Assembly (NCBI GenBank): GCA_903892565.1
Contig: CAITIX010000302.1
Location: 1 to 37,377 of the forward strand
Source: an uncultured Acidobacteriia bacterium
Lineage (GTDB): Bacteria; Acidobacteriota; Terriglobia; Bryobacterales; Bryobacteraceae
Direction of reading: 5' to 3'
Length of the DNA: 37,377 bases
Translations under genes and position numbers: made by a program
In this document: positions 7,408 to 15,486 of the stretch, in pieces
Position numbering within the stretch: position 1 is the stretch's first letter
Layout of the letters: the number at the start of each line of letters is the position of its first letter
The notes under the pieces: generated by a model
What the model was told of the DNA's origin: nothing
Seen by the model: only the letters and a program-made list of their open reading frames with translations
Database searches by the model: none

Positions 7408-8614
7408 CAACGGTTCTCTGTGGCACCGGTCTTTCCTTTTCTTAGTAGGCTCGCGCGCGGCGTCCACGCTGGCGTTTCAGATCCAGGCGGTGGCCGTCGG
7501 CTGGCAGATTTACGCGCTGACGCACAGCACGTTTCAGTTGGGCATGGTGGGCTTGGCGCAGTTCCTGCCGATGGTGCTGCTGAATCTAGTGGTGGGCCAT
7601 GTGGCGGATCACTACAATCGGCGCAACATCGTGGCGACGTGCCAAATCGCGGAATGCGGGTGCGCGGCATTTCTGGCAACGGGCAGTTTCGGCGGATGGT
7701 TGACGGCGCCGATGATGTACGGCGCGATCTTCGTGCTGGGCGCGGCGCGTGCGTTCGAGGGTCCTTCGATGCAGGCCCTGACGCCAGGACTCGTCGAGAA
7801 AAACCAACTGCCACAGGCCATGGCGATGATGTCTTCGTTCTTCCAAACGGCGGCGATTGTGGGTCCGGCGCTCGGCGGATTTCTGTACGCGCTGGGGCCG
7901 ACGGCTTGTTACGCTTCGACCTCCACGTTGTTCCTGATCGCCGGTTTGGCGACATCGTCGATCCGAATGGAATACACCGTGCCGCGGCGTGAGCCTCCGA
8001 CGATGAAGTCTATTTTCCTGGGGATCAACTTTATTCGCAGCCGTCCGGCGGTGTTGGGGGCGATCTCGCTCGACTTGTTCGCGGTGCTGCTCGGTGGCGC
8101 GACGGCGTTGCTGCCGGTGTTCGCGCGCGAGATCCTGCACACGGGTCCGTGGGGATTGGGATTACTGCGCGCTTCGCCGGCGCTGGGAGCGTTGATGATG
8201 TCCGTAACACTGGCGCATCGTCCGCTGCCGGGGCGCGCGGGCAAAGCGATGTTCGGAGCGGTGATGGCGTTCGGCGCGGCGACCGTGGTGTTCGCAGTAT
8301 CGCACTGGATTCCGCTCTCGATGCTGGCGTTGTTCGTGCTGGGCGCGTCCGACGTGGTGAGCGTGGTGATCCGGCAATCGTTGGTGCAGCTGGAAACACC
8401 GGACGAGATGCGAGGGCGCGTGAGCGCGGTGAACTCGCTGTTTATCGGGACGTCGAATCAGTTGGGCGAATTCGAATCGGGCGTGACGGCCGCGTGGTGG
8501 GGAACGGTCCCGGCAACGGTGCTCGGCGGAGTGGGAAGCATCGTGGTGGCGGGGCTGTGGATGTTCTTGTTCCCGGATTTACGGAAGCTCGATAAGTTGC
8601 GGGCGCGGGAGTAG
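7382..8614 (+). CDS. MFS transporter, EntS/MFS_3-like exporter
   Basis: The 410-residue polytopic inner-membrane protein fits the MFS_3 (EntS-like) group of major facilitator exporters. It has about twelve hydrophobic segments, the loop 2-3 signature GHVADHYNRRNI, EGPSMQALTPGLV, and the second-half signature ETPDEMRGRVSAVNSLFIG typical of this branch. The GTG start at 7382 lies within a short tandem repeat and no clear ribosome binding site is seen, so the start is uncertain. It follows the MgtE-N/CBS gene by 16 nt and is probably co-transcribed. The substrate is not identifiable. Confidence 0.85.
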   Translation: MSETRERNSNGSLWHRSFLFLVGSRAASTLAFQIQAVAVGWQIYALTHSTFQLGMVGLAQFLPMVLLNLVVGHVADHYNRRNIVATCQIAECGCAAFLATGSFGGWLTAPMMYGAIFVLGAARAFEGPSMQALTPGLVEKNQLPQAMAMMSSFFQTAAIVGPALGGFLYALGPTACYASTSTLFLIAGLATSSIRMEYTVPRREPPTMKSIFLGINFIRSRPAVLGAISLDLFAVLLGGATALLPVFAREILHTGPWGLGLLRASPALGALMMSVTLAHRPLPGRAGKAMFGAVMAFGAATVVFAVSHWIPLSMLALFVLGASDVVSVVIRQSLVQLETPDEMRGRVSAVNSLFIGTSNQLGEFESGVTAAWWGTVPATVLGGVGSIVVAGLWMFLFPDLRKLDKLRARE

Positions 8615-8672
8615 GCGCATCAGCACGTGGCTTGCCTTGGCCGAAAGATTGCTTTATCTTGAAGGCAGAATC

Positions 8673-8897
8673 ATGGAACTAAATTTCACGCCTGAACAGC
8701 AAGCGCAGTTGGCGCAGATGGCGACGAAAGCCGGCACCGTTCCAGAGCAGCTCGTGACCGACGTTGTTGCTCGTTATCTCGATGAGGAGGCCCGTTTCCT
8801 CGCAGCGGTGGAAAAAGGAATCGCAGCTGCTGAGCGTGGGGAGTTCATCGAAGAAGAAGAGATGGATGCGCGTGTCGAGGCCATGTTTAAGGCCTGA
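8673..8897 (+). CDS. ParD-like antitoxin
   Basis: This 74-residue acidic protein has an N-terminal helical part (MELNFTPEQQAQLAQMATKAG) and a strongly acidic C-terminus (EFIEEEEMDARVEAMF) of the kind that wraps a ParE/RelE toxin. The ATG at 8673 is preferred over a TTG at 8637 because the family starts with a short LxFTPEQ strand. The toxin gene follows after 19 nt. The function as an antitoxin and autorepressor is inferred from context and family resemblance. Confidence 0.75.
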   Translation: MELNFTPEQQAQLAQMATKAGTVPEQLVTDVVARYLDEEARFLAAVEKGIAAAERGEFIEEEEMDARVEAMFKA

Positions 8898-8916
8898 TTT
8901 CCGAGTTTAGGGTTCG

Positions 8917-9192
8917 ATGCGTATTCGCTGGACGGTTCCCGCAGCAGACGATTTAGAGAGTATCAAGAACTACTTGGTGCGGCAGTTTCCCACTTTCGCT
9001 GAACCGACTATCAGGTCCATTTATCAGCGGGTTAGTTTTTTGAAGAACAATCCGTATATTGGCAGACCGGGCCACCGTGTAGGAACACGAGAGTTACCGC
9101 TGAAGCCACTTCCATATGTGGTCGTGTATTCGGTAAGAGCAGAGGACGTTGAGATCCTGCATATTTATCATGGAGCGCAGGATTGGCGATGA
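8917..9192 (+). CDS. RelE/ParE superfamily toxin
   Basis: The 91-residue protein has the ParE/RelE pattern: RIRWTVPAADDLESIKNYL at the N-terminus, the middle FLKNNPYIGRPGHRVGTREL and the end YVVVYSVRAEDVEILHIYHGAQDW. It is full length. ParE members poison gyrase and RelE members cleave mRNA on ribosomes; the sequence alone does not separate them, though the R-E-L-P-L/YVVVY text is nearer ParE. It is paired with the upstream antitoxin gene and probably co-transcribed with it. Confidence 0.85.
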   Translation: MRIRWTVPAADDLESIKNYLVRQFPTFAEPTIRSIYQRVSFLKNNPYIGRPGHRVGTRELPLKPLPYVVVYSVRAEDVEILHIYHGAQDWR

Positions 9193-9209
9193 TCCGCCGG
9201 AGCTGAGCG

Positions 9210-9719
9210 ATGCGAGTCTATGACTTCGTCAACAAGGAAGGACAGGTCTACGCATTCGAGATCAGTTCCATACTTGGTCGATGGAAACCCATTAGAGTCA
9301 TTTCGGCCATTCCCGGTGTCTCGAACATTTGGACACCATCGCTTTCCTGGGTGAGCCCTGACGTGTTCTGCAAGTTTGAATTGGATGGCGTCGCCTTCGA
9401 GATTGACGAGCCATTCGGCGATAACAGCAGATACTGGATCGGAACGGTGCCTACCCGATATGTTCCCCAGCTCGAAAACTATTCGACGGGCATTCCTCCG
9501 GGCGAACCGTCTTCCCTGGTAGAGGCGGGAAATCGTAGCACAATTACCCCTTATTCACGAACTTCTCGAAGCCGCGCTGAGCGTCTTCGGTCATGCGAGC
9601 AAACGCGTTGGTTTGCACGGCGGCTTCGATGGATTTTTCCAGTGACAGGCCGTCGGTTTGGATCAATAGATTTTTCAAGAGCGCGAGCGCGGAGGCGGAT
9701 TTGCTGGCGAAGTCCGTGA
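9210..9719 (+). CDS. small uncharacterised protein with a run-on C-terminus
   Basis: The first ~95 residues read like a genuine protein (MRVYDFVNKEGQVYAFEIS, then DEPFGDNSRYWIGT), and the ATG has GGAG about 9 nt upstream. I recall similar proteins of about 100 residues but no function. From residue 112 the frame lies antisense to the last 176 nt of the enoyl-CoA hydratase gene and becomes arginine-rich, which suggests read-through. A TAG in a shifted frame at 9536-9538 would give a natural length, so an indel or lost stop is likely. It follows the toxin by 17 nt and may be part of that operon. Treat the true end as unknown. Confidence 0.5.
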   Translation: MRVYDFVNKEGQVYAFEISSILGRWKPIRVISAIPGVSNIWTPSLSWVSPDVFCKFELDGVAFEIDEPFGDNSRYWIGTVPTRYVPQLENYSTGIPPGEPSSLVEAGNRSTITPYSRTSRSRAERLRSCEQTRWFARRLRWIFPVTGRRFGSIDFSRARARRRICWRSP

Positions 9720-10302
9720 CGAAGGCATCCACGCCGTCTTCGAAGGCGGCGTCGGCGAAGACGCGATTTACTAAGCCTAGTGCGTGGGCGTGATGCGCGG
9801 TGATGTTTTCGCCTCCGGCGAGCAATTCGAAGGCGCGCTTTTCTCCCAGAGACCGGCGGAGCAGGACGGCGACGATGGCGGGCACGAAACCGATTTTTAC
9901 TTCGGGGTATCCAAAGGACGCGGACTCGGTGGCGAGGATGAGGTCGCTGGCGGTGGCGATGCCGGCACCTCCGGCGAAGGCGCGTCCGTGGACGGCGGAG
10001 ATGATGGGCTTGGGATGGCGGCGGATGTCGAGGATGAGATCGCCAAACAGGCGCGCGCCGTTGAGGTGATCGAGGATGCCGGTGCCCGAGGCTTCGTCGA
10101 GCGCTTTGAGATCGAGGCCCGCGCAGAAATCCTTACCAGCACCCGCGAGGAGCACGACGCGGACGTCCGCTTGTTTGGCAGCCTCGGCGAGCGCCTGGCG
10201 CAATTCGGCGATGAGCTCGGGATTGAGGGCGTTGCGCTTTTCGGGGCGCTGCAACGTGATGCGGGCAACTCCGGCAGCGGCGTGATAGGTGATAACTTCC
10301 AT
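9544..10302 (-). CDS. enoyl-CoA hydratase/isomerase family protein
   Basis: The 252-residue protein is a crotonase-fold enzyme acting on a CoA thioester. The oxyanion-hole segments AGAGKDFCAGLDLKAL and HGRAFAGGAGIATASD are present, as is the FGYPEVKIGFVPAIV block carrying the equivalent of Glu164. The equivalent of Glu144 is a glycine (GGAGIA in place of GGxxE). This is also seen in methylglutaconyl-CoA hydratase-like branches, so simple hydration should not be assumed. ATG 10302 gives the canonical MEVITYHAAAGVARITLQRP start; in-frame upstream starts add unrelated residues. No neighbouring CoA-metabolism genes help to define the substrate. Confidence 0.85.
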   Translation of the reverse strand: MEVITYHAAAGVARITLQRPEKRNALNPELIAELRQALAEAAKQADVRVVLLAGAGKDFCAGLDLKALDEASGTGILDHLNGARLFGDLILDIRRHPKPIISAVHGRAFAGGAGIATASDLILATESASFGYPEVKIGFVPAIVAVLLRRSLGEKRAFELLAGGENITAHHAHALGLVNRVFADAAFEDGVDAFVTDFASKSASALALLKNLLIQTDGLSLEKSIEAAVQTNAFARMTEDAQRGFEKFVNKG

Positions 10303-11045
10303 GTCTTGATTGTAGGGTTCGTGGGGTAGGTTGGAAAACCGCATTATATTTAGAAATGCTGCCAGGCGGGTTACCAATCCCGCCGCAGCTTGCCAAGTTG
10401 GATGTTGCGGATTTTAGTACTGGTTCGCGCTGCAGCTTTCAACAACTTGCAAACACCACCCATTCCTCGTTATGCCGTTTATGCCTTTAAGCCAAGTACG
10501 TTGGGGCTACCTGACTTTCGGGTTGTGATTTTCGAAGCACCGAGGCTTCGAGTTTGTGGACAGCGGCTCGCTTCTGCTCGAGGTCCGAACTCGTGCAGAC
10601 CTCCATGCTGACGCGGGGTTTCGTCCTCCAGCGATTTCAGCCGCTGCGCCTCGCTGACATCCATCCCGCCGTACTTCGACTTCCAGGTGTAGATCGTCGC
10701 TTCGCTCACGCCAATCTCACTAGCCAGTTCCGGCACCTTGCGCCGGGCTTCGTGCTGCTTCAGCACGCCGATAATCTGCTCTTCACGGAATCGACCCTTC
10801 TTTATCTCGAATCTCCTTTCGTCTTCTTTCGACGAGCTGAGATCCTCAAGTTTATCTGGTCCAGATTCGCGAGGGCAGGTCAAATGCTCCGTGATGCCGG
10901 ATTAAATTTCTTGCGGAGCACCTGACGGCGAACGGATCAGGATGCACTTCGCCGAAGCCACTCGCATCGATCAGCAATGAATCCGTGGACGGGCTGCGCG
11001 ACTTGCTTTCGTGGTTTGAATTTCAATGAAAACGTCGGACCGTCG
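10303..11045. other. decayed spacer with IS3 remnant
   Basis: Apart from the orfA fragment at 10620-10805, nothing is recognisable. A perfect 6-bp stem GGCGGG/CCCGCC lies at 10365-10384. AAAACGT and ACGTTTT around 11027-11056 form a weak inverted repeat at the end of gmhA. No IS termini or target duplication could be identified by eye. Confidence 0.6.
10620..10805 (-). pseudogene. IS3-family transposase OrfA remnant
   Basis: About 60 residues match the N-terminal helix-turn-helix half of IS3-family OrfA: GRFREEQIIGVLKQHEA, ELASEIGVSEATIYTWKSKY, GGMDVSEAQRLKSLEDE. The expected ENRRLKKL leucine-zipper part is missing because the text diverges after LEDE (about 10620). The expected start codon is ATA (10803-10805), with AAGGAG 7 nt upstream, so ATG has mutated. 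OrfB is absent. The element is dead and heavily truncated. Confidence 0.85.
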
Positions 11046-11687
11046 TCACAACGTTTTCGCGATCCGGCTTCCCGGCGCGATGCCGTTTTCGTCGAACTCC
11101 AGGGACTGCTCCACTAAATCGCACAGGATATGGCCCATCATGATGTGCGATTCCTGGATGTATTGGGTGACGCGGCTGGGGGCGCGCAACACCAAATGAG
11201 ACACGCCCGGGAGTTTCCCACCGCCTTCCCCCGTCATGCCGATCGCGTGCATTCCGTGGCTCTTCGCGTAGACCAGCGCCCGCAAAACGTTCTCCGAAGT
11301 GCCGGACGTGGAGATCCCAATCACCACGTCTCCCGGCCGGCCGAGCGCCTGCACTTGACGCTCGAACACACCGGCGAATCCGAAATCGTTGCCGCTGCCG
11401 GTCAGCATGCTGCTATCGGTCGTCAACGCGATCGAAGCCAGGCCGGGCCTGGGGAACGTCTGGTTCAGGACGCTGACGAACTCCGCGGCGATGTGCTGGG
11501 CGTCGGCCGCGCTGCCGCCATTGCCGCACAGCAAGATCTTGCCGTCCGCAGCAAGGCACTCCACCATGATCCGCGCCGCCTGCAGAATCGAATCGATCCC
11601 GCCTTCGACCAGCTTGCGTTTCGTCTCCATGCTGCCCTCGATATGCCGGTGCACGCGGGCGACCGCATCCATGGTTAGCTTTGCCAT
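11046..11687 (-). CDS. gmhA: sedoheptulose-7-phosphate isomerase
   Basis: GmhA converts sedoheptulose-7-phosphate to D-glycero-D-manno-heptose-7-phosphate, the first step to ADP-heptose for the LPS core. The 213-residue SIS-domain protein shows LLCGNGGSAADAQHIAAEF (55-70, with E69 matching the catalytic Glu), the phosphate loop GISTSGTSENVL, and the C-terminal QESHIMMGH segment that carries the catalytic His. The ATG has AAAGGA about 8 nt upstream. It is the last gene of the minus-strand heptose cluster, 82 nt past the GT39 gene. Confidence 0.93.
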   Translation of the reverse strand: MAKLTMDAVARVHRHIEGSMETKRKLVEGGIDSILQAARIMVECLAADGKILLCGNGGSAADAQHIAAEFVSVLNQTFPRPGLASIALTTDSSMLTGSGNDFGFAGVFERQVQALGRPGDVVIGISTSGTSENVLRALVYAKSHGMHAIGMTGEGGGKLPGVSHLVLRAPSRVTQYIQESHIMMGHILCDLVEQSLEFDENGIAPGSRIAKTL

Positions 11688-11769
11688 ATTGATTCGTCCT
11701 TTCTGTCTTTCCTGACCTGAGATCTCTCGCGATCTCCCTGGACTCCGATTGCCTCAAACTGGGCGGAGA

Positions 11770-13290
11770 TTATGGTGCCACGGCCGGCGATGAAGCGCCC
11801 TCCGCCACTTTCCCGACTTTGTCGACTCTAAAACGGTCGTTCTCGAAAACCGGCGCGTACAACTGTGGGCGGGCCTCCGTCATCGGCGCGAGAAACTGCT
11901 GGTCCTGGTCCCACTGCTTGTCAATCACAATATAGTTGGGCCGCACGCGGTCCACGTAGCGCTGCAAGTCCTCCGGCGCAACCAACGGATAAGCGCTCGC
12001 CGGGCGATCGGTGTACAACGCCAGCACCCGCGGACTCCAAAACAAGACGTAGTCATGCGGGCCCGTCTTGGTACTCATCTGGTCGCAGAGCTGTTGGAAC
12101 GCGGGAGTTTCCACCAGTGTGTCGTAGCGGAAGCTGCGGATACCCGCGAGGTTCAAGGCGGGCGCCAAAAGAAGCGCGGCGCCTGCCGCCAAACAGGTCC
12201 CTTGGCGATAGCGCTCCGGCATCCGCTCGATCACGACTTGCGCCCCCTGCACGGCGTAGCAAAGGAAAATGGGCAATACCGGTAATAGATACCGCGTATT
12301 CGAAAGCCAGTAGACGCACAATACGGCCAGGAGGACCGCGCAATACAGATCTACGAAGGTGAGCCCGATACGGCGGATTTTCGTCCAGACTCCTACCGCC
12401 GCGAGCACAACAAAAGGGGCCCAAGCCAGATGGCGGAACTGGTTGCTGATGGGATTGGCGAATACCTGGGAAAGGCCGATCAAATAGTCCAATGCGTGCC
12501 GGGCAATGAGGCCCGGCGAGTGAGTAAATTCGTCGTTGTAGGCGCTGTCCTTATGAAACAGCGAATTGTTCAAGAACCCCGAGGCGGCTACCGTGACCAA
12601 AAGCGCGATCAAAAAAGCCGAGAGCCGACGTTTGCGAATTACATCCGCAATAGCCACGCCAATGACCAGAGCAAGTCCGATGGGCCGGCTGAGATAGGCC
12701 GCGGCGATGACCGCTCCGCAGAGAAATCCCCATAGCCAGCTTTGGGCCATGTCCCTGCCGTTATCGTAAACCCATAACAGCAGGGCGATCGCCGCGAAGG
12801 AGAGAAGTTGATATTGGGCGTCGGAACCCAGTTCGTTCTGCACTTGCATTGTTTCCCAGCCGAAGGCCGTGGCCACGACGATGGCAAGGGAGCCCCACAC
12901 GGAGACGTAACGGCGGCAGAACTGGTAGATCGGAATGAGCGACAGAGCCAACGTTACGTCGACCACAATCTTGAACACCCTGATACTCATTCCAAAAGCG
13001 GCGTACCAGGGCACTAGCAGCAGCGCAAATCCGGAAGGATAGCTACGGGGCCCTTCAAAGCTCGCTTCCGGCTGGAACACGTAGGGCGTATCGGCATACG
13101 CCCGCCCATGCAGGATGTTCCGCGCGTGCATCACGTACATGGCCCAATCGGTGGCCGTTAAGCCGACGCCATTCGTCAGCACAGCGAAATACACCCCGAG
13201 GGCCGCTACGACAACTACCGCCAAAGCAATCCACGCCCACCGGGGAGCGTCGCTTGCGGATGACGAAGGCGGCGTTGTGTTTGGAATCAT
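11770..13290 (-). CDS. GT39-like membrane glycosyltransferase
   Basis: The 506-residue protein has about ten or more hydrophobic segments, with the first near residues 18-38. A long periplasmic loop then contains TDWAMYVMHARNIL, which resembles the acidic first-loop motif of dolichyl-phosphate-mannose/ArnT-like GT-C enzymes. A soluble C-terminal domain of about 120 residues follows the last helix. Such proteins transfer sugars from polyprenyl-phosphate donors to a lipid or protein acceptor. The ATG overlaps the stop of the upstream nucleotidyltransferase-gmhB gene by 4 nt, so it is coupled to heptose synthesis. Donor and acceptor are unknown. Confidence 0.8.
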   Translation of the reverse strand: MIPNTTPPSSSASDAPRWAWIALAVVVVAALGVYFAVLTNGVGLTATDWAMYVMHARNILHGRAYADTPYVFQPEASFEGPRSYPSGFALLLVPWYAAFGMSIRVFKIVVDVTLALSLIPIYQFCRRYVSVWGSLAIVVATAFGWETMQVQNELGSDAQYQLLSFAAIALLLWVYDNGRDMAQSWLWGFLCGAVIAAAYLSRPIGLALVIGVAIADVIRKRRLSAFLIALLVTVAASGFLNNSLFHKDSAYNDEFTHSPGLIARHALDYLIGLSQVFANPISNQFRHLAWAPFVVLAAVGVWTKIRRIGLTFVDLYCAVLLAVLCVYWLSNTRYLLPVLPIFLCYAVQGAQVVIERMPERYRQGTCLAAGAALLLAPALNLAGIRSFRYDTLVETPAFQQLCDQMSTKTGPHDYVLFWSPRVLALYTDRPASAYPLVAPEDLQRYVDRVRPNYIVIDKQWDQDQQFLAPMTEARPQLYAPVFENDRFRVDKVGKVAEGASSPAVAP

Positions 13291-14318
13291 TTTGGGATTG
13301 CCTCCACTATTTTGTCAGTTGCTTCCGCGATGCTGCACGAGGAATATGCGGGATGGATGGGCCCCAGATAGAAGCCCGTGCATCCGGCCGCTTTCGCCGC
13401 GGCCATATCGTCGACCGAATCTCCGATCATGACACAGCGGCTGGCTGGGACATTCTGTTCGCGCATGGCCCTTAGGAGCATTCCCGGCGCCGGTTTGCGG
13501 CACTTGCAGGTTTCTCCCCAGGAGTGCGGGCAAAAATAGATTTTGGTGATGGAAATCCCTGCCGCCCCCAGCGCTCGCAAAAGCCTCCGGTTCCCATCGA
13601 TGAAATCGCGATACCCAAAATAGCCGAGGCCAATCCCTTGCTGATTGCTGACCAGGCAGAGGCGAAAACCGGCGTCCTGCAACTTGCGCAATGCCCCAAT
13701 TACTTCCGGCAGGATTTCTATGCGCGACGGATCGAACGGCACGTCCCGCACCAGCGTTCCATCCCGATCGAGGAGCACCAAACCGCGCGGTTCGGCGGTC
13801 TGGGACTGCTCCGGCGCGGCGTGGATCGCCAGCGCTTGAATCCTCTCGAACATTGCCGTGGTGCTGGCAGCGAATTGCGGGGGAATGACCACCGTCTGCC
13901 CTCCGTAGGCTTCCACGGCGGAGCCGGATCGTAGAGCGGCGGATGCGTAGTCGCCGCCTTTTATATAAAAATCGGGCTTCCACCGCAGGATCAGGGAGAG
14001 CGGTCGATCTTCCTCCAGCACGGTTACGCAATCGGTCGAGGCCATCGCCGCCACCACGAACGCGCGTTCTTTCCACGGATTCACGGGACGCAAAGGATTC
14101 TTATAACGCTGAATCGAGGAGTCGCTGTTGACGGCCACCAGGAGCCGGTCGCACGCTGCGCGGGCCTCAGCCAAATACTGCGCGTGGCCCGCGTGCATGA
14201 CGTCGAACGCTCCGCACGTAAATCCGACGCGGTGGCCGGCGGCGCGTTCGGCCGCCACCCAAGCATCCACCTGTTCCGTCGTCAGGATTTTGTCGATTGG
14301 TTTGAGCGCTGCCGTCAT
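13287..14318 (-). CDS. fusion: heptose-phosphate nucleotidyltransferase + GmhB phosphatase
   Basis: The 343-residue protein joins two enzymes. Residues 1-165 form an HldE C-domain-type nucleotidyltransferase with FTCGAFDVMHAGH (HxGH at 42-45), NSDSSI, RPVNP, KGGDY (120-124) and ASTT. Residues 178-343 form a HAD phosphatase of GmhB type with LLDRDGT (D184, D186), SNQQGIG, the zinc-binding CPH..CKCRKP (C263, H265, C271, C273) and GDSVDD. It should remove the 1,7-bisphosphate's C7 phosphate and then activate the heptose-1-phosphate with a nucleotide. The ATG at 14318 is one base past the GT9 stop, which settles the start. E. coli keeps GmhB separate and fuses this nucleotidyltransferase to the kinase instead. 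Confidence 0.92.
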   Translation of the reverse strand: MTAALKPIDKILTTEQVDAWVAAERAAGHRVGFTCGAFDVMHAGHAQYLAEARAACDRLLVAVNSDSSIQRYKNPLRPVNPWKERAFVVAAMASTDCVTVLEEDRPLSLILRWKPDFYIKGGDYASAALRSGSAVEAYGGQTVVIPPQFAASTTAMFERIQALAIHAAPEQSQTAEPRGLVLLDRDGTLVRDVPFDPSRIEILPEVIGALRKLQDAGFRLCLVSNQQGIGLGYFGYRDFIDGNRRLLRALGAAGISITKIYFCPHSWGETCKCRKPAPGMLLRAMREQNVPASRCVMIGDSVDDMAAAKAAGCTGFYLGPIHPAYSSCSIAEATDKIVEAIPK

Positions 14319-14319
14319 G

Positions 14320-15486
14320 TCAATGAAGCACCCATGGGGGATTTGACGGCACCGGTGCCGAAGGATTGGCGGCCAGCCGCATACATAAATTGCGCCCATT
14401 GCAGGGCGGTTGGGCCGAAACGTGGATACACGGCGAACACGGGAGCTTGACGTAGTGAATCTCGTCTAAATTGCCCGCCCTTGGACGCGCCAGCACCCGT
14501 GGATCGGTGGGCCCCCAAAACGAAATGGTTCGCAGGCCCAGCAAACGGCTGAAATGCAGCAGCGCCGAATCAATGCACAATGCCTCGTTCATGCCGCTCA
14601 ATAATCGAATCGATGCCAAGAGTTTCGTCTTGCCGGCATGGTTCACGGCCTGAATGCGTTCGCCGAACCGATTTTCGAATCTTTCCTTTAGTGCGTCCAA
14701 ATAAACTTTATCGACCGGTCCCCCCAACAGATGCACGCGCACCTGCTGGCCGGGGTAGTTTTCGAGCCGTTTCGCAAGTATTTCAGTCCATTCCTCCGGT
14801 TCCAGCATTCTTTCACGACTCAATCCGGAGCAGGTTGGCGTGATGGCGATATTGGTTTCGGCGGGATCGGCCGGCGGCGCCTGCAACTGCCGCCGGAACG
14901 TTGCCGTGCATACGTCCTCTGCCACCGGTACCGTTCCAAAGATGATGGCGATTTGATCGTAAAATTGGTAGATCCCGTTGGAAACATTGCAGAACAGCAA
15001 GTGCGTGCTGATCCCGCGCCGCCAAAACGAGATGTTCGTGAAGAAGCCGATACGATTGCGCGCGCACGTCAAAAGAGAAAAAACCGTGCTCAGACGGCTG
15101 TGGATTTCGAAATCGATGATGGCATCATAGCGGAACAGGCGGCGGATCGCCTGAAACGAATCCGCTCCCACGTGCAATAGAGAATCCTCGCGAATCACCA
15201 CTATTTCATCGAAGATCCCCAAGATCTCGCCGAAAGGGCGGATCGCGGGCGTGGTGATCAGGGTCAGTTTCTTTACGGCTGGTAGCCGTCGCAAGGCCAG
15301 CAGCGCCGGGTAGGCGATCACCAAGCTGCCGCCGCCCAGCAGCTTCATGACCGCGATCTCCTTGCACTGGGACAGATCGTGGTTTCTCCCCATCAGTTTT
15401 CCCAGCAGGATGGTGGGAATTTTGAGGATCGCGTGCAACAACCCTCCAAAATAGAAATCAACCAGCAGCCGGAGTCTTAGATTCAT
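14320..15486 (-). CDS. GT9 family (heptosyltransferase-like) glycosyltransferase
   Basis: The 388-residue GT-B protein fits family 9, which adds heptose from ADP-heptose to the LPS inner core on the cytosolic face of the inner membrane. Supporting text includes MKLLGGGSLVIAYPALLALRRL (N-terminal fold), the late CIDSALLHFSRLLGLRTISFWGPTDPR donor-site block, and ITPTCSGLSRERMLEPEEW. The final ~40 residues contain a cysteine-rich stretch (LPCSPCIH..PPCNGRNLCM), common at GT9 ends. The gene overlaps hldE by 4 nt and ends 1 nt before the fusion gene, so translation is coupled both ways. Acceptor specificity cannot be read. Confidence 0.85.
   Translation of the reverse strand: MNLRLRLLVDFYFGGLLHAILKIPTILLGKLMGRNHDLSQCKEIAVMKLLGGGSLVIAYPALLALRRLPAVKKLTLITTPAIRPFGEILGIFDEIVVIREDSLLHVGADSFQAIRRLFRYDAIIDFEIHSRLSTVFSLLTCARNRIGFFTNISFWRRGISTHLLFCNVSNGIYQFYDQIAIIFGTVPVAEDVCTATFRRQLQAPPADPAETNIAITPTCSGLSRERMLEPEEWTEILAKRLENYPGQQVRVHLLGGPVDKVYLDALKERFENRFGERIQAVNHAGKTKLLASIRLLSGMNEALCIDSALLHFSRLLGLRTISFWGPTDPRVLARPRAGNLDEIHYVKLPCSPCIHVSAQPPCNGRNLCMRLAANPSAPVPSNPPWVLH

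Noticed and set aside
9784-10329. 181-residue open frame on the plus strand
   Set aside because: It is the antisense shadow of the enoyl-CoA hydratase-family gene, with glycine- and aspartate-rich composition.
10365-10384. GGCGGG/CCCGCC stem upstream of the enoyl-CoA hydratase gene
   Set aside because: Only 6 bp with no T-run or known leader context; probably chance.
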